Source: Ilyomonas sp963847085
GTDB taxonomy: Bacteria; Bacteroidota; Bacteroidia; Chitinophagales; Chitinophagaceae
Direction: 5' to 3'
Length of the DNA stretch: 64,000 bases
Assembly (NCBI GenBank): GCA_963847085.1
Contig: CAWJYO010000011.1
Coordinates: 682,001-746,000, forward strand
Shown: piece after piece, positions 8,883-17,447 of the stretch
Layout: each line of letters begins with the position of its first letter
Position numbering within the stretch: the first letter of the stretch is position 1
Translations under genes and position numbers: made by a program
Notes under the pieces: model-generated
What the model was told of the DNA's origin: nothing
Database searches by the model: none
The model's input: the letters and a program-made list of their open reading frames with translations, nothing else

Positions 8883-9033
8883 ATGAATAAAGTAAAAACA
8901 AGCCTGCTTTATAAGAGCCGTTGTTTATTGAATGAAGAATGCAACCATCTGCTGATATGCCGTTTATCACATCAATAGCTATCGTTTGTTGTGTTCGTTT
9001 TATCTTTCCTCATTCTTCATAAAATAAAACGCC

Positions 9034-9567
9034 ATGAAACAACTGCTCTTTATTTTGTTGGTTGCCTTTACTACTGTATCTCTTTCTGCACAAAAAGATA
9101 CAGCACCAACATTAAAATCTATCCTGCTCGAACAATTAAAAACCACGCACAATAAACAGGATTGGTTTGTGCCACCGGTACTTGCTGTACAAGGCTTAAC
9201 GGCAGAACAAGCCAACTGGAAAGACAGTAGCGAAAACCATTCGATTGCACAGCTAACCACGCATTTAATTTTTTGGGATAAGCAATCACTGGACAAGTTC
9301 AAAGGCGCGAAACAAGATGCTTTTAATGGTGATAATAAAGAAACGTTTACTCCTGTAACAGAAGCTACATGGGCTGCAACCATAAAAGAATTAGACAATG
9401 TACTTACGCAATGGGAAGAAGCTGTGCAGGCAGCCGATGAAAAAAAATTGGCGAAGTGGTATTCGACCATTGCACACATTGGAACGCACAACGCTTATCA
9501 TACCGGGCAAATTTTGTACATCCGCAAAATGAAAGGCTGGTGGGATGATAACAAAGGAGTGAAATAA
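9034..9567 (+). CDS. Exported DinB-like protein
   Basis: A 177-residue DinB/YfiT-like four-helix-bundle protein. A signal peptide (LLFILLVAFTTVSLSAQ) suggests export, unlike the cytoplasmic family members. The family's three metal-binding histidines can be proposed: one in SIAQLTTHLIFW (about residue 76) and two in AHIGTHNAYHTGQ (about residues 149-156), followed by the usual GQILYIRK. DinB-like proteins act in thiol-transfer or detoxification reactions, but many members are uncharacterised, so the reaction here is unknown. A strong bidirectional terminator follows. Confidence 0.85.
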   Translation: MKQLLFILLVAFTTVSLSAQKDTAPTLKSILLEQLKTTHNKQDWFVPPVLAVQGLTAEQANWKDSSENHSIAQLTTHLIFWDKQSLDKFKGAKQDAFNGDNKETFTPVTEATWAATIKELDNVLTQWEEAVQAADEKKLAKWYSTIAHIGTHNAYHTGQILYIRKMKGWWDDNKGVK

Positions 9568-9584
9568 AAAGTTGATTTTTTATA

Positions 9585-9632
9585 CAAAAACAAAACCTGC
9601 AAAACTGTAACATTTTGCAGGTTTTGTTTTTG
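9585..9632. terminator. Perfect 20-bp hairpin terminator between convergent genes
   Basis: CAAAAACAAAACCTGCAAAA (9585-9604) pairs perfectly with 9613-9632 around an 8-nt loop. It lies between the DinB-like gene and the convergent sugar-isomerase gene and should end both transcripts. Its arm holds a copy of the recurrent TTTGTTTTTGC motif. Confidence 0.85.
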
Positions 9633-9650
9633 CGCAAATATTGAAAATTA

Positions 9651-10547
9651 TTATTTGTTCAGCTTAGCCACTTGTTCATCAAAATATTGCTTGGTAAAAA
9701 TAACATCTGGTGTGCTGTGATACCAGTTCGATTCATGCTCGATGGATAACATGCCATTGAAGTTTTGCCTCTTTAATTCTGCGAGTACGGCTGGAAGATC
9801 AATCACGCCTTTCGAAACAACAGTATCCGCAGCTTGCGTGTCGTTAAACTTCACAATGTCTTTTAAATGTACACCAATGATATGACCTTCTAATTTCTTC
9901 AAACAATCAACCGGGTTCAAGCCGTTGCGAGCCCAATGGCCAATGTCTGCACAATCACCAATGTTCTTATGTCCTTTGATAGCTGCGAGCACTGAATCTG
10001 GCGACCAGTAAGCGTTGGGACGAGGATGATCGTGAATGGCAAGCTTGATATTGTACACACCGGCAAGTGAGTCAATCATATCCCATTGCGTTTTGATGGG
10101 TTCACAAGTGATGTATTGCAACCCGAAATCCTTAGCCAGATCGAAAGCTTTTATCCATTCATTTTTACCATTAGGTGCAATCACGCCCATTGCCACAATG
10201 CTGATGCCTTTCTTTTGCAACAGTTGTTTCAGCTTATTGCGCGTATCAGTGTTCATAGCCGCACCAAATTCACCCGTCATCCCATTGCCAAGCTTTTGCC
10301 CCCAGAACGCTTCAATGTATTTAATGCCGGCGCTGTCCACTTTATCCAATGCTTCGGAAAATGTAAACATGCGGAAGGTCCACATTTGAACGCCCAATTT
10401 AAAGCCGCTGGTACTGCCTTGTGATGTGGCAGAGGATGCAGAATCTTTGGTAGAAGAAGTAGAATCAGTAGCAGAACCGGAAGACGAGTTGTTGTTACAG
10501 GCAAATGCTGTAGCAACAACAATGAACATGGCAAAGAATTGTTTCAT
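9651..10547 (-). CDS. Lipoprotein, sugar phosphate isomerase/epimerase (xylose isomerase-like barrel)
   Basis: A 298-residue predicted lipoprotein: signal peptide and lipobox ending at Cys17 (VVATAFAC), then a Ser/Thr-rich linker to about residue 46, then a xylose isomerase-like TIM barrel. Candidate metal ligands are Glu in ITCEPIK, Asp/His in GDCADIGHWARNG, His in GVHLKD and Glu in LSIEHE. This layout is common in Bacteroidota sugar-isomerase-like proteins acting in the periplasm on sugars or inositols. The exact substrate is not evident. The gene is monocistronic, bounded by a strong terminator downstream and a repeat-rich 730-bp region upstream. Confidence 0.88.
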   Translation of the reverse strand: MKQFFAMFIVVATAFACNNNSSSGSATDSTSSTKDSASSATSQGSTSGFKLGVQMWTFRMFTFSEALDKVDSAGIKYIEAFWGQKLGNGMTGEFGAAMNTDTRNKLKQLLQKKGISIVAMGVIAPNGKNEWIKAFDLAKDFGLQYITCEPIKTQWDMIDSLAGVYNIKLAIHDHPRPNAYWSPDSVLAAIKGHKNIGDCADIGHWARNGLNPVDCLKKLEGHIIGVHLKDIVKFNDTQAADTVVSKGVIDLPAVLAELKRQNFNGMLSIEHESNWYHSTPDVIFTKQYFDEQVAKLNK

Positions 10548-10667
10548 AGTTATGTGTTTGAGTAAGTAAACAGTGGGCTAAAGTAATACGTTTTATAAAT
10601 AGTCTGATGGTTTGTTTTTATTGATAAAAACCGGGATTGTATCAGGGTGAAATAACAGCATAGCATC

Positions 10668-11068
10668 ACGTCATTCTGCAAATACCCTCAGCACGATGAT
10701 AAAAGTTATAATCAAATTAGCGATGGCTTTGTGCGGAATCCGCTCTTTATAATTTGAACAAGTCATTATGTTGTAAATATGTTTACTTGGTAGTGGTACA
10801 GTTTGAAACAATATCAAATAAAACCTGTCAGGTTATACATTTATTTTTCTAAAAAATCATAAGGAAACCTGACAGGTTACGATGATTATTTTCAAACTGT
10901 ACCATTACTGTTTACTTCAATCATTTCCATTCTTCAATCACCAGACCTGCCTGTCGGCAGACAAGTTCCGCACAAAGCCCTTGCTCCTCGCTATCACAAT
11001 AAAAGTTTAAGCTGGTGTTGAGTGTAGCTGTTAAAGTGAGACAAGAGTTGTGGAATGACGCGCCACAT
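10668..11068. repeat. TTCCGCA palindromic repeat, split by an inserted MITE
   Basis: The left part (10668-10750) has ATTCTGCAAATACCCTCA and, facing it, GATGGCTTTGTGCGGAATC. The right part (about 10960-11068) starts GTTCCGCACAAAGCCCTTG and ends near TGTGGAATGACGCG. The same parts occur in the same order at 40709-40915, where they form one continuous two-hairpin element. Here they are separated by a 120-bp MITE and flanking DNA. The element fills most of the 730-bp gap between 10548 and 11279; I see no gene there. Confidence 0.65.
10789..10908. mobile_element. MITE, 120 bp, with 9-bp target site duplication
   Basis: Terminal inverted repeats GGTAGTGGTACAGTTTGAAA (left) and its near-complement ending ...CTGTACCATTAC (right). 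The flanks are identical: TGTTTACTT at 10780-10788 and again at 10909-10917, a 9-bp target duplication. Inside is a second inverted repeat, AACCTGTCAGGTTA / ACCTGACAGGTTAC. There is no coding capacity, so it would need a transposase in trans. A second copy is at 38741-38858. Confidence 0.82.
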
Positions 11069-11279
11069 CAAACAATTAAGAGAAAATGCAAAAATCCTTT
11101 TGATATTCATCTATCTAAACATTGGTTTCTATACTTTACTTTTATGTAAGGTTGAAAATAAAAAGCAGCAAAAACAAAATGATAGAAACTGAGATTGTTA
11201 GTCATCAGAAACAAGCAGGTTTGGTTATAGAACTATTTACATAGCAAATATTTCATTACATCATCTACAATCATACATT

Positions 11280-11654
11280 ATGAACCATCGAAAATCGTTT
11301 ACAATTACCGATGCAGTTCGATTAGATATGAACTTACATGGAGGCAGATTTATTATTGCAGAATTTGTAATCGCCTCAATTATTGTAGCCGGCGTAGTTG
11401 TTGCTTCTGCAATTCATTATCTCACATCTGCATTTTCGCTTTTTGGTTTGCTTTGGATTCTTTCGTTTTTAGGTGTTTTCTTCAATTGCCTTGTTATTGT
11501 AATGCTTGCTATAAGTATTCGCAGGAATGAAGGCAACAGGCCAGCCATTGTTGGCAAAGCAAATCCTAAAACGATAGCCATTCTGTTTACAATTTACATT
11601 GTAATACCTTACCTCCTATCTTCGACGAACTGCCTGCAAAGAAAAAAGATGTAA
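11280..11654 (+). CDS. Small membrane protein of unknown function
   Basis: A 124-residue protein with about three to four hydrophobic segments: residues 24-45 (FIIAEFVIASIIVAGVVV), 50-80 (a long stretch ending LVIVMLAISI) and 98-113 (IAILFTIYIVIPYLL). A polar loop (RRNEGNRPAIVGKANPK) separates the last two. I do not recognise a family. The short Lys/Cys tail after the last helix could be affected by an indel. It lies 92 bp before the NAD(P)-binding protein gene on the same strand. Confidence 0.6.
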   Translation: MNHRKSFTITDAVRLDMNLHGGRFIIAEFVIASIIVAGVVVASAIHYLTSAFSLFGLLWILSFLGVFFNCLVIVMLAISIRRNEGNRPAIVGKANPKTIAILFTIYIVIPYLLSSTNCLQRKKM

Positions 11655-11746
11655 AAACAAATCTCCGATGAAGTAAAAGGTCAGATTGAACTGCAATACA
11701 ATAGAAAGTTTCCTTTTCGCTATCATACATCCTTCAATACACAATC

Positions 11747-12415
11747 ATGAAAAAGCAAATCAGAACCATCATCACAGGTGCAACCGGCATGGTGGGCGAA
11801 GGCGTGTTGCATGTGAGTTTACAACATCCCGATGTTGAACAAGTGCTCGTCATCAACCGAAAACCTTGTGGTGTTCAACATCCAAAACTGACTGAAATTA
11901 TTCACGATAACTTTTACAATTTATCATCCATAGAAGACAAACTCATTGGCTATAATGCGTGCTTTTTTTGTTTGGGCATTTCTTCTATCGGCATTGCAAA
12001 AGAAGAATATTTCAAAATCACTTACACACTTACCATGCACGTTGCCCAAACACTGAGCAGACTGAATAAGGATATGACCTTCTCTTACATTTCCGGCGCA
12101 GGAACCAACGCAAACAGCCGACAAAGTTGGGCAAAAACAAAAGCGAAAGTGGAAGATGATTTACAAACATTGCCATTTGCAAACGCATTCGGATTGCGTC
12201 CGGGATTTATCAAACCTATCAAAGGCTTGCAGCACACACATTCATTTTACAAATACATACTTTGGTTGTTTCCTGTTGGCCGAGCTTTGTTTTCTAACGG
12301 TTTTTGTACGATGGAAGAATTGGCTTTGTGTATGATTCATCTGGCACAAAATGGCTATGCAAAACATATTCTGGAAGGAAAAGATATCATTGCCGTAGCG
12401 AAAATGGCTTCTTAA
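11747..12415 (+). CDS. NAD(P)-binding epimerase-like protein (atypical SDR)
   Basis: A 222-residue Rossmann-fold protein of the atypical short-chain dehydrogenase/NAD(P)H-binding type. The dinucleotide-binding loop GATGMVGEG is at residues 11-19. FFCLGISS marks the end of strand 4, and SYISGAGTNANSRQSWAKTK carries the Ser and Lys usually found around the active site. GLRPGFI follows, as in NmrA/HTATIP2-like proteins. The protein is complete and cytoplasmic. The substrate is unknown, and family members are often regulators or oxidoreductases of varied function. Confidence 0.85.
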   Translation: MKKQIRTIITGATGMVGEGVLHVSLQHPDVEQVLVINRKPCGVQHPKLTEIIHDNFYNLSSIEDKLIGYNACFFCLGISSIGIAKEEYFKITYTLTMHVAQTLSRLNKDMTFSYISGAGTNANSRQSWAKTKAKVEDDLQTLPFANAFGLRPGFIKPIKGLQHTHSFYKYILWLFPVGRALFSNGFCTMEELALCMIHLAQNGYAKHILEGKDIIAVAKMAS

Positions 12416-12497
12416 TTTTTTGCACGATTTATGAAACAGCTTCCATTCGAAATATTCAAAACAGATAAGAACGTTCATTGATAAAAAGATAAACCGT

Positions 12498-13486
12498 ATG
12501 CGAATTGTAACCTTAGAAGAACACATCAGTTTGCCCAAGTTCGACAATCGGATCAGTAAAGAAGTGCGGATAAGGAGAGGATGGCCGGATCCGGATAGTA
12601 GCGATTCGCCGATGAACCGCGTACAACAACAATTAGAAAAAGTAGATGAAGAGAGAATCAAAGACATGGACGAAAGCGGAGTTACGCTGCAGGTATTATC
12701 GGTTACAGCGCCCGGTGGCGACCTGCTCGAAGGGGCAGAAGCTATTAGCTATGCGCAGGATTACAACAACGAAATAGCCAACATTATTGCCAAACATCAA
12801 CAGCGTTTTGCAGGCTTTGCAGTATTGCCCATGACAGTGCCTGAAGCCGCTGCGGAAGAGTTGGAACGAGCTGTAAAAACTTTGGGTTTTTGTGGAACAA
12901 TGATTAACGGAACAACAAAAATAAGTTCCTGGACGATGAACAATTTGCACCTATTCTTTTCACTGCCGAAGCAATGGATGTACCCATTTATATTCATCCC
13001 AACTTACCTATTAAAGCTGTAAATGATGTGTATTATAACAACCTGCCCAAAGCGTTAGGTTTTATGCTTTCAATAGCTGGCTGGGGCTGGCATTCGGAAA
13101 CTGCCATTCATGTTTTACGAATGATACTGGCAGGCACATTCGACAAGCATCCCAATCTAAAAATTATCATTGGACACATGGGAGAAATGCTGCCGATGAT
13201 GATGGCTCGTATCGACCATATTTATAAAGATGCCGGATTGAAACGCAGCGTAATTGAAGTGCTGAAAAGCAATGTATGGATTACAACAAGTGGTTTGTTT
13301 ACGCAGCCCCCTTTACAACTTGCATTAGATACGTTTGGTGTTGATAGAATTTTGTTTTCGGTTGATTATCCTTATAGTCCGAATAAAGTTGGCAGAAAGT
13401 TTTTAGACGAAATGAAACTATCACCGGAAGACAAAGAAAAGATCGCATACAGAAATGCGGATAAGCTTTTGAAGTTGAAAGTATAA
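12498..13486 (+). CDS. Amidohydrolase-2 family protein, ACMSD-like (one frameshift)
   Basis: A metal-dependent TIM-barrel hydrolase or decarboxylase of about 330 residues. The N-terminal LEEH motif (residues 6-9) matches the family's first metal-ligand region, VPIYIHPN carries the middle His, IIIGHMGEMLP the next His, and ILFSVDYPY the final Asp. Relatives include ACMSD and gamma-resorcylate decarboxylases; the substrate here is not clear. The frame changes at an A5 run (12917-12921): after MINGTT the protein should continue NNKFLDDEQFAPILFTAEAM in the other frame. One missing A explains it, most likely a sequencing error. Confidence 0.86.
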
Positions 13487-13490
13487 AGGC

Positions 13491-14461
13491 TTACATTACC
13501 AGTACAATTCTTTTTTCTGTGCCTTTTCGTTGCCAGGCTTCTTCAACATGGGCCAAAGCAACAGCTTCCGTATCTATATGCAGCTTCTCATCAATTACCA
13601 GTTGCATCATTGTTGGTAAGGTTTCCACATTGAATTTTTCAAACGCCTCTTTGGGCAAACTTCCAAAGCCCGAACCTAATATTTCTATGCCCGAACTTCT
13701 TAAAACACCGGATTGCAAACTGATGGTTGCACCCGCCATTTCGCCAACCGTTACCATTCTTATCGGATGAACGTCTTGTTTTAATCCGCCACCACCTTGT
13801 AACGCAGCAATTATCAACTCAAAAGGATGTGCCCATAAATAATCAATCACAATATCAATTGGCGAAGCAGCATGTACCGTTTTGATTTGCCGGATTATTG
13901 TTTCGTCCGATTGCTTTAAATGAATGATTTCATCTGCACCCAGTTGGCTAGTTGTTCCAATACTCTTTCATTTCTGCCGGTAGCAATAATTTTTGCAGCG
14001 CCATAATGCTTTGCCAACTGCACCGCCATTTTACCTGTAATACCCGTTGCGCCATTTATCAACACGACGGCTCCCTTTTGAATACGTGCACGATACCGCA
14101 ACGCCAAATCCGCACCCAGCACGGCATTGGGCAGCGCAGCCGCTGTAATATCATCAATACCATCGGGCAGAATGGTCAGTTTGTTTTTATCAACCAACGC
14201 CTTCTCTGCCATCATTCCGGTAATGCCGTTGGCGTACACACGTCTTCCATCTTCCAAAACACCAACGCCATCAATACCAACCACAACCGGCAAGTGTTGG
14301 TAGCTTGCATAATGTTGTCCGCTTGCCCTGCCTTTATCAATATTTTTAATAGCTGCTGCTTTTACCGTCATTATAACTTCGGTTTCTTTCTGTGGTGCAG
14401 GCTCTTTAAAATCTTCATACTTTGGAATTTGTCCTAACTGGTGCAAAACGGCGGCTTTCAT
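13491..14461 (-). CDS. Zinc-type alcohol dehydrogenase/quinone oxidoreductase-like protein (one frameshift)
   Basis: An MDR-superfamily NAD(P)-dependent oxidoreductase of about 323 residues. The start chosen is ATG at 14461 (MKAAVLHQLG), the family's usual beginning. The N-terminal GroES-like domain contains VVVGIDGVGVLEDGRRVY. The nucleotide-binding domain has INGATGITGKMAVQLAKHYGA. The catalytic and structural zinc ligands of true alcohol dehydrogenases are not evident, which suggests a quinone oxidoreductase-type enzyme. The frame shifts near 13945, where LEQLAN should continue LGADEIIHLKQSDET. The gene is divergent from moaC with a 110-bp gap, and convergent with the amidohydrolase gene (4 bp apart). 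Confidence 0.85.
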
Positions 14462-14532
14462 AATAGATAATGATTTTAATTTGAGTAAAAACAAAGTCAT
14501 GTTATTTCATGCGATAGATGACAACAACAACA

Positions 14533-14560
14533 TTTTACAAAGTAATTTCACTTTGTAAAA
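14533..14560. promoter_or_regulatory. Perfect palindrome 11 bp before moaC: candidate operator
   Basis: TTTTACAAAGT (14533-14543) is the exact complement of ACTTTGTAAAA (14550-14560), with a 6-nt spacer. It ends 11 bp before the moaC start. Symmetric 11-bp half sites look more like a dimeric regulator's operator than a terminator, but an RNA hairpin blocking initiation is also possible. No regulator gene is nearby. Confidence 0.5.
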
Positions 14561-14571
14561 GCGAAGAAACA

Positions 14572-15054
14572 ATGACTGATACTATCTTAAGCCATATTGA
14601 TGCCAATGGCAATGCTGCGATGGTAGATGTAAGCGAAAAGCAAGTTACCAAGCGCAGTGCCACTGCACAAAGCATTGTTGTTTTGGGTGAAGAGATTATG
14701 GAGCAATTGAAAGACAACGACATCAAAACAAAGAAAGGACCTGTGTTTCAAACTGCCATCATTGCCGGAACATTGGCGGCTAAAAAAACAAGCGAACTGA
14801 TACCGCTTTGTCATCCGCTGGCATTGGAAAACTGCCAGATAAATATCGGTGTAAATGAACAAAGAGAAGTGGTTGTTGAATGCACGGTTTCCATCACTTC
14901 AAAAACCGGCGTGGAAATGGAAGCCTTAACCGGGGCGAGTGTTGCCGCACTCACTATTTATGATATGTGCAAAGCGATGAGCCATGCAATCGTGATTAAA
15001 GAAACAAAGCTCATTTCAAAAACAGGAGGTAAACATGATTTCAACGCACAATAA
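14572..15054 (+). CDS. moaC: Cyclic pyranopterin monophosphate synthase
   Basis: MoaC acts with MoaA to turn GTP into cyclic pyranopterin monophosphate, the first stage of molybdenum cofactor synthesis. From the ATG at 14572 the protein has 160 residues, the normal family length; an 18-residue upstream extension is possible but would include the palindrome. Family motifs seen: MVDVSEKQVTKRSATA, GTLAAKKTSELIPLCHPL, EMEALTGASVAALTIYDMCKA and a C-terminal KTGGKHDF. It leads the Mo-cofactor operon and overlaps mobA by 20 bp. The last codons include AGGAGGT, which sits just before the mobA ATG. Confidence 0.96.
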   Translation: MTDTILSHIDANGNAAMVDVSEKQVTKRSATAQSIVVLGEEIMEQLKDNDIKTKKGPVFQTAIIAGTLAAKKTSELIPLCHPLALENCQINIGVNEQREVVVECTVSITSKTGVEMEALTGASVAALTIYDMCKAMSHAIVIKETKLISKTGGKHDFNAQ

Positions 15055-15682
15055 AAAGGGGCAAAACCAAACGCTTCAGCGAGCTGCAACAGGCATAAAC
15101 GGATTGGTGTTGTGCGGTGGAAGGAGCAAGCGCATGGGCACCGACAAAGGCGAGATTGTATATCATAACAAAAGCCAGCGCGAATATGTATTTGAACTCT
15201 TGCAACCATTTTGTAATGAAGTGTTTTTATCGGTAAATGAACAACAAGCGGAAAGCATTCAAGAGATGCCTTTTATAAAAGATACTGTTGTGGATAAAGG
15301 ACCTGCAGGGGGCATCCTGTCTGCATTTGAGCACAATGATAGAGTTGCATGGCTGGTGGTTGCGTGCGATTTGCCTTATCTGAACAAAGAAACCATTTCT
15401 TATCTTTTACAACATCGCAATCCGCAAAAAAAAGCAACTGCATTCTGGAATGAATCGGGCGAATTTCCGGAGCCACTAATTGCCATTTGGGAGCCAAAGT
15501 CCCATTTGTTTTTGCGACAATTTGTGAGTGATGGATTTCATTGTCCACGCAAGTTCTTAATGCGAACGGATGTTGAGATGCTTACAGCGCCGGATGCTTC
15601 CCTTTTTAAAAATATCAACACAAAAGATGAGCATGAAGCAACAATGAAAGGATTAAAAAAACAAAGCACCATAAGCGTGTAA
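15035..15682 (+). CDS. mobA: Molybdenum cofactor guanylyltransferase
   Basis: A 215-residue MobA-like nucleotidyltransferase that adds GMP to molybdopterin to make the bis-MGD cofactor. The GTP-binding signature LCGGRSKRMGTDKG (residues 26-39) is diagnostic. VVACDLPYL carries the metal-binding Asp, and DKGPAGGILSAF is also typical. The first 20 residues are a polar extension; an internal start is possible, but AGGAGGT lies 5 nt before the annotated ATG. This is one of the few Shine-Dalgarno-like sites in the window, though it also encodes MoaC residues. The gene overlaps moaC by 20 bp. It implies DMSO-reductase-type molybdoenzymes elsewhere in the genome. Confidence 0.94.
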   Translation: MISTHNKKGQNQTLQRAATGINGLVLCGGRSKRMGTDKGEIVYHNKSQREYVFELLQPFCNEVFLSVNEQQAESIQEMPFIKDTVVDKGPAGGILSAFEHNDRVAWLVVACDLPYLNKETISYLLQHRNPQKKATAFWNESGEFPEPLIAIWEPKSHLFLRQFVSDGFHCPRKFLMRTDVEMLTAPDASLFKNINTKDEHEATMKGLKKQSTISV

Positions 15683-15712
15683 TTCTTTCATTGTTATAAA
15701 AGAAATAGAATA

Positions 15713-15952
15713 ATGACAATACAATTATTTGGCGTTGCCAAAGAAATGATTGGCGATAAAAAGCTAACGCTGACCGATGACACAAACATTAGCAGCGTTG
15801 GTGCATTGAAGGAACATTTATCAAAAGGCTTTCCTCAATTACAAAGTTTGCAATCCTGGGCGATTGCAGTAGATAATGAATATGCGAATGATGCTACAAC
15901 CATTGATAACAGCAGCGAAATTGCCCTATTGCCACCTGTAAGCGGAGGATAA
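15713..15952 (+). CDS. moaD: Molybdopterin synthase sulfur carrier subunit
   Basis: A 79-residue ubiquitin-like sulfur carrier. It ends in ALLPPVSGG; the C-terminal Gly-Gly is adenylated and thiocarboxylated, then donates sulfur to the precursor in the MoaD-MoaE complex. The length and the terminal GG are typical. MoaE starts 1 bp after its stop. No moeB-type adenylyltransferase gene, needed to activate MoaD, is present in the window. Confidence 0.95.
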   Translation: MTIQLFGVAKEMIGDKKLTLTDDTNISSVGALKEHLSKGFPQLQSLQSWAIAVDNEYANDATTIDNSSEIALLPPVSGG

Positions 15953-15953
15953 A

Positions 15954-16364
15954 ATGCTGATACAAATTAAGGATGCTATTTCTGTTGAAGAAGCTTACAG
16001 CTATTTACAATCGCCGCTTTGCGGTGCGGTAAATTTGTTTATTGGCACAGTTCGGAATTGGAACAAAAACAAAAAGGTAACAAAGCTGGTATTTGAAGCG
16101 TACAAATCAATGGCGATAAAACAAATGGAAAAGATTGCGGAGGAAGCCAAACACAAATGGAGCCTCGACAATGTAGTGATGATACATGCTGTTGGTGAAA
16201 AAAAACCGGGCGAAATAGCGGTAATAACAGGCGCTTCATCAACGCACCGGAAAGCGTCATTTGAAGCGTGCGAATTTTTAATTGATGAACTTAAAAAAAC
16301 AGTTCCTATCTGGAAGCAGGAATGGTACGAGGATGGCAACGTTTGGATAAATGCGCATCCTTAG
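15954..16364 (+). CDS. moaE: Molybdopterin synthase catalytic subunit
   Basis: A 136-residue MoaE, the large subunit of molybdopterin synthase, which inserts two sulfurs into cyclic pyranopterin phosphate. Recognisable segments are CGAVNLFIGTVRNWN near the N-terminus (binding the pterin precursor), LVFEAYKSMA, IHAVGEKKPGE, STHRKASFEACEFLIDELKK and the ending VPIWKQEWYEDG. Its ATG is preceded by GCGGAGGA, formed by the MoaD Gly-Gly codons. The moaA start follows 33 bp after the stop. Confidence 0.96.
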   Translation: MLIQIKDAISVEEAYSYLQSPLCGAVNLFIGTVRNWNKNKKVTKLVFEAYKSMAIKQMEKIAEEAKHKWSLDNVVMIHAVGEKKPGEIAVITGASSTHRKASFEACEFLIDELKKTVPIWKQEWYEDGNVWINAHP

Positions 16365-16396
16365 CCGCCCTATTTATGGGCAAAAACAAACACAAC

Positions 16397-17389
16397 ATGC
16401 AAAGCCAGTTGATAGATAAATACGGCAGAGAATTGAATTACCTGCGGCTTTCGGTAACCGACCGCTGCAACCTGCGCTGCTATTACTGTATGCCTGAAGA
16501 AGGTGTTGCATTTGTTCCAAAAAAAGAACTGCTTACCTGGGAAGAAATGTATTTACTTTCTTCCGTTTTTACGACCTTAGGCGTTACCAAAATAAGAATT
16601 ACTGGCGGCGAACCTTTTGCAAGAAAAGGCTTGCTGCACTTCATGCACAACCTGCAGGAACTGGACGGTCTGAACGAGCTAACCATCACAACAAATGCAA
16701 CGCTCATCGAACCTCATATTGATGAGCTAAAAGCACTCAATATTACACAACTCAATGTTAGTTTGGATTCGTTGAACGCGCAACGGTTTTATACTATAAC
16801 AAGACGCGATAACTTTGCTAATGTTCATCGAACCATTTATAAATTGTTAGATGAAGGCTTTCATATCAAGCTCAATTGTGTGGTATCAGCAACAAAGAAT
16901 GTGGATGATATTATTCCTTTTGTTGAGCTAACAAAACATCACAATTTGTCGGTACGTTTTTTAGAAGAAATGCCATTTAACGGAAGCGCCGATTTCGATA
17001 ATAGCAACTGGAATTATCGTCATATTTATCAGCATATCAGTGAGCATTATGATGATAACATTATTGCTTTAATCAATCCTAAAAACTCAACATCGCTAAA
17101 TTATAAAATAGACAATTATATAGGAACATTCGGTATTATTCCATCGTTTAGCCGAACCTTTTGCGGTACCTGCAACCGTATCCGCTTATCTGCTACCGGC
17201 GAATTAAGAACCTGCCTGTATGCCGCGCCGGCAGTGAATTTGAGAGATGCCTTACGTGATGGAGTAAACGAAAACGAGTTGAGTAATATTATTATCAATG
17301 CGATTGCTAACCGGGCGGAAAATGGTTTTGAAGCCGAAAAAATCAATCAAAAACAAACACATGATTCCATGTCGGTTTTAGGAGGATAA
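16397..17389 (+). CDS. moaA: GTP 3',8-cyclase
   Basis: A 330-residue radical SAM enzyme that, with MoaC, makes cyclic pyranopterin phosphate from GTP. The N-terminal cluster motif CNLRCYYC (CxxxCxxC) binds the SAM-cleaving 4Fe-4S cluster. RITGGEPFARKGL is the next radical SAM motif. The C-terminal FCGTCNRIRLSATGELRTC holds the second 4Fe-4S cluster that binds GTP. The protein ends in Gly-Gly, which is essential in MoaA. The start at 16397 (MQSQLIDKYG) is preferred over an upstream in-frame codon that overlaps moaE. The upstream sequence GCAAAAACAAA is a copy of the recurrent 11-mer. Confidence 0.97.
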   Translation: MQSQLIDKYGRELNYLRLSVTDRCNLRCYYCMPEEGVAFVPKKELLTWEEMYLLSSVFTTLGVTKIRITGGEPFARKGLLHFMHNLQELDGLNELTITTNATLIEPHIDELKALNITQLNVSLDSLNAQRFYTITRRDNFANVHRTIYKLLDEGFHIKLNCVVSATKNVDDIIPFVELTKHHNLSVRFLEEMPFNGSADFDNSNWNYRHIYQHISEHYDDNIIALINPKNSTSLNYKIDNYIGTFGIIPSFSRTFCGTCNRIRLSATGELRTCLYAAPAVNLRDALRDGVNENELSNIIINAIANRAENGFEAEKINQKQTHDSMSVLGG

Positions 17390-17447
17390 AAACACGAAGA
17401 TTTATAAACACAAAAAGCTTTGTGGTTCAAACCAATCTGATTTTTAC

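Noticed and set aside
14533..14560. Terminator or molybdenum cofactor riboswitch before moaC
   Set aside because: No T-run follows the hairpin, and the leader is far too short for a Moco riboswitch. An operator is the better guess.
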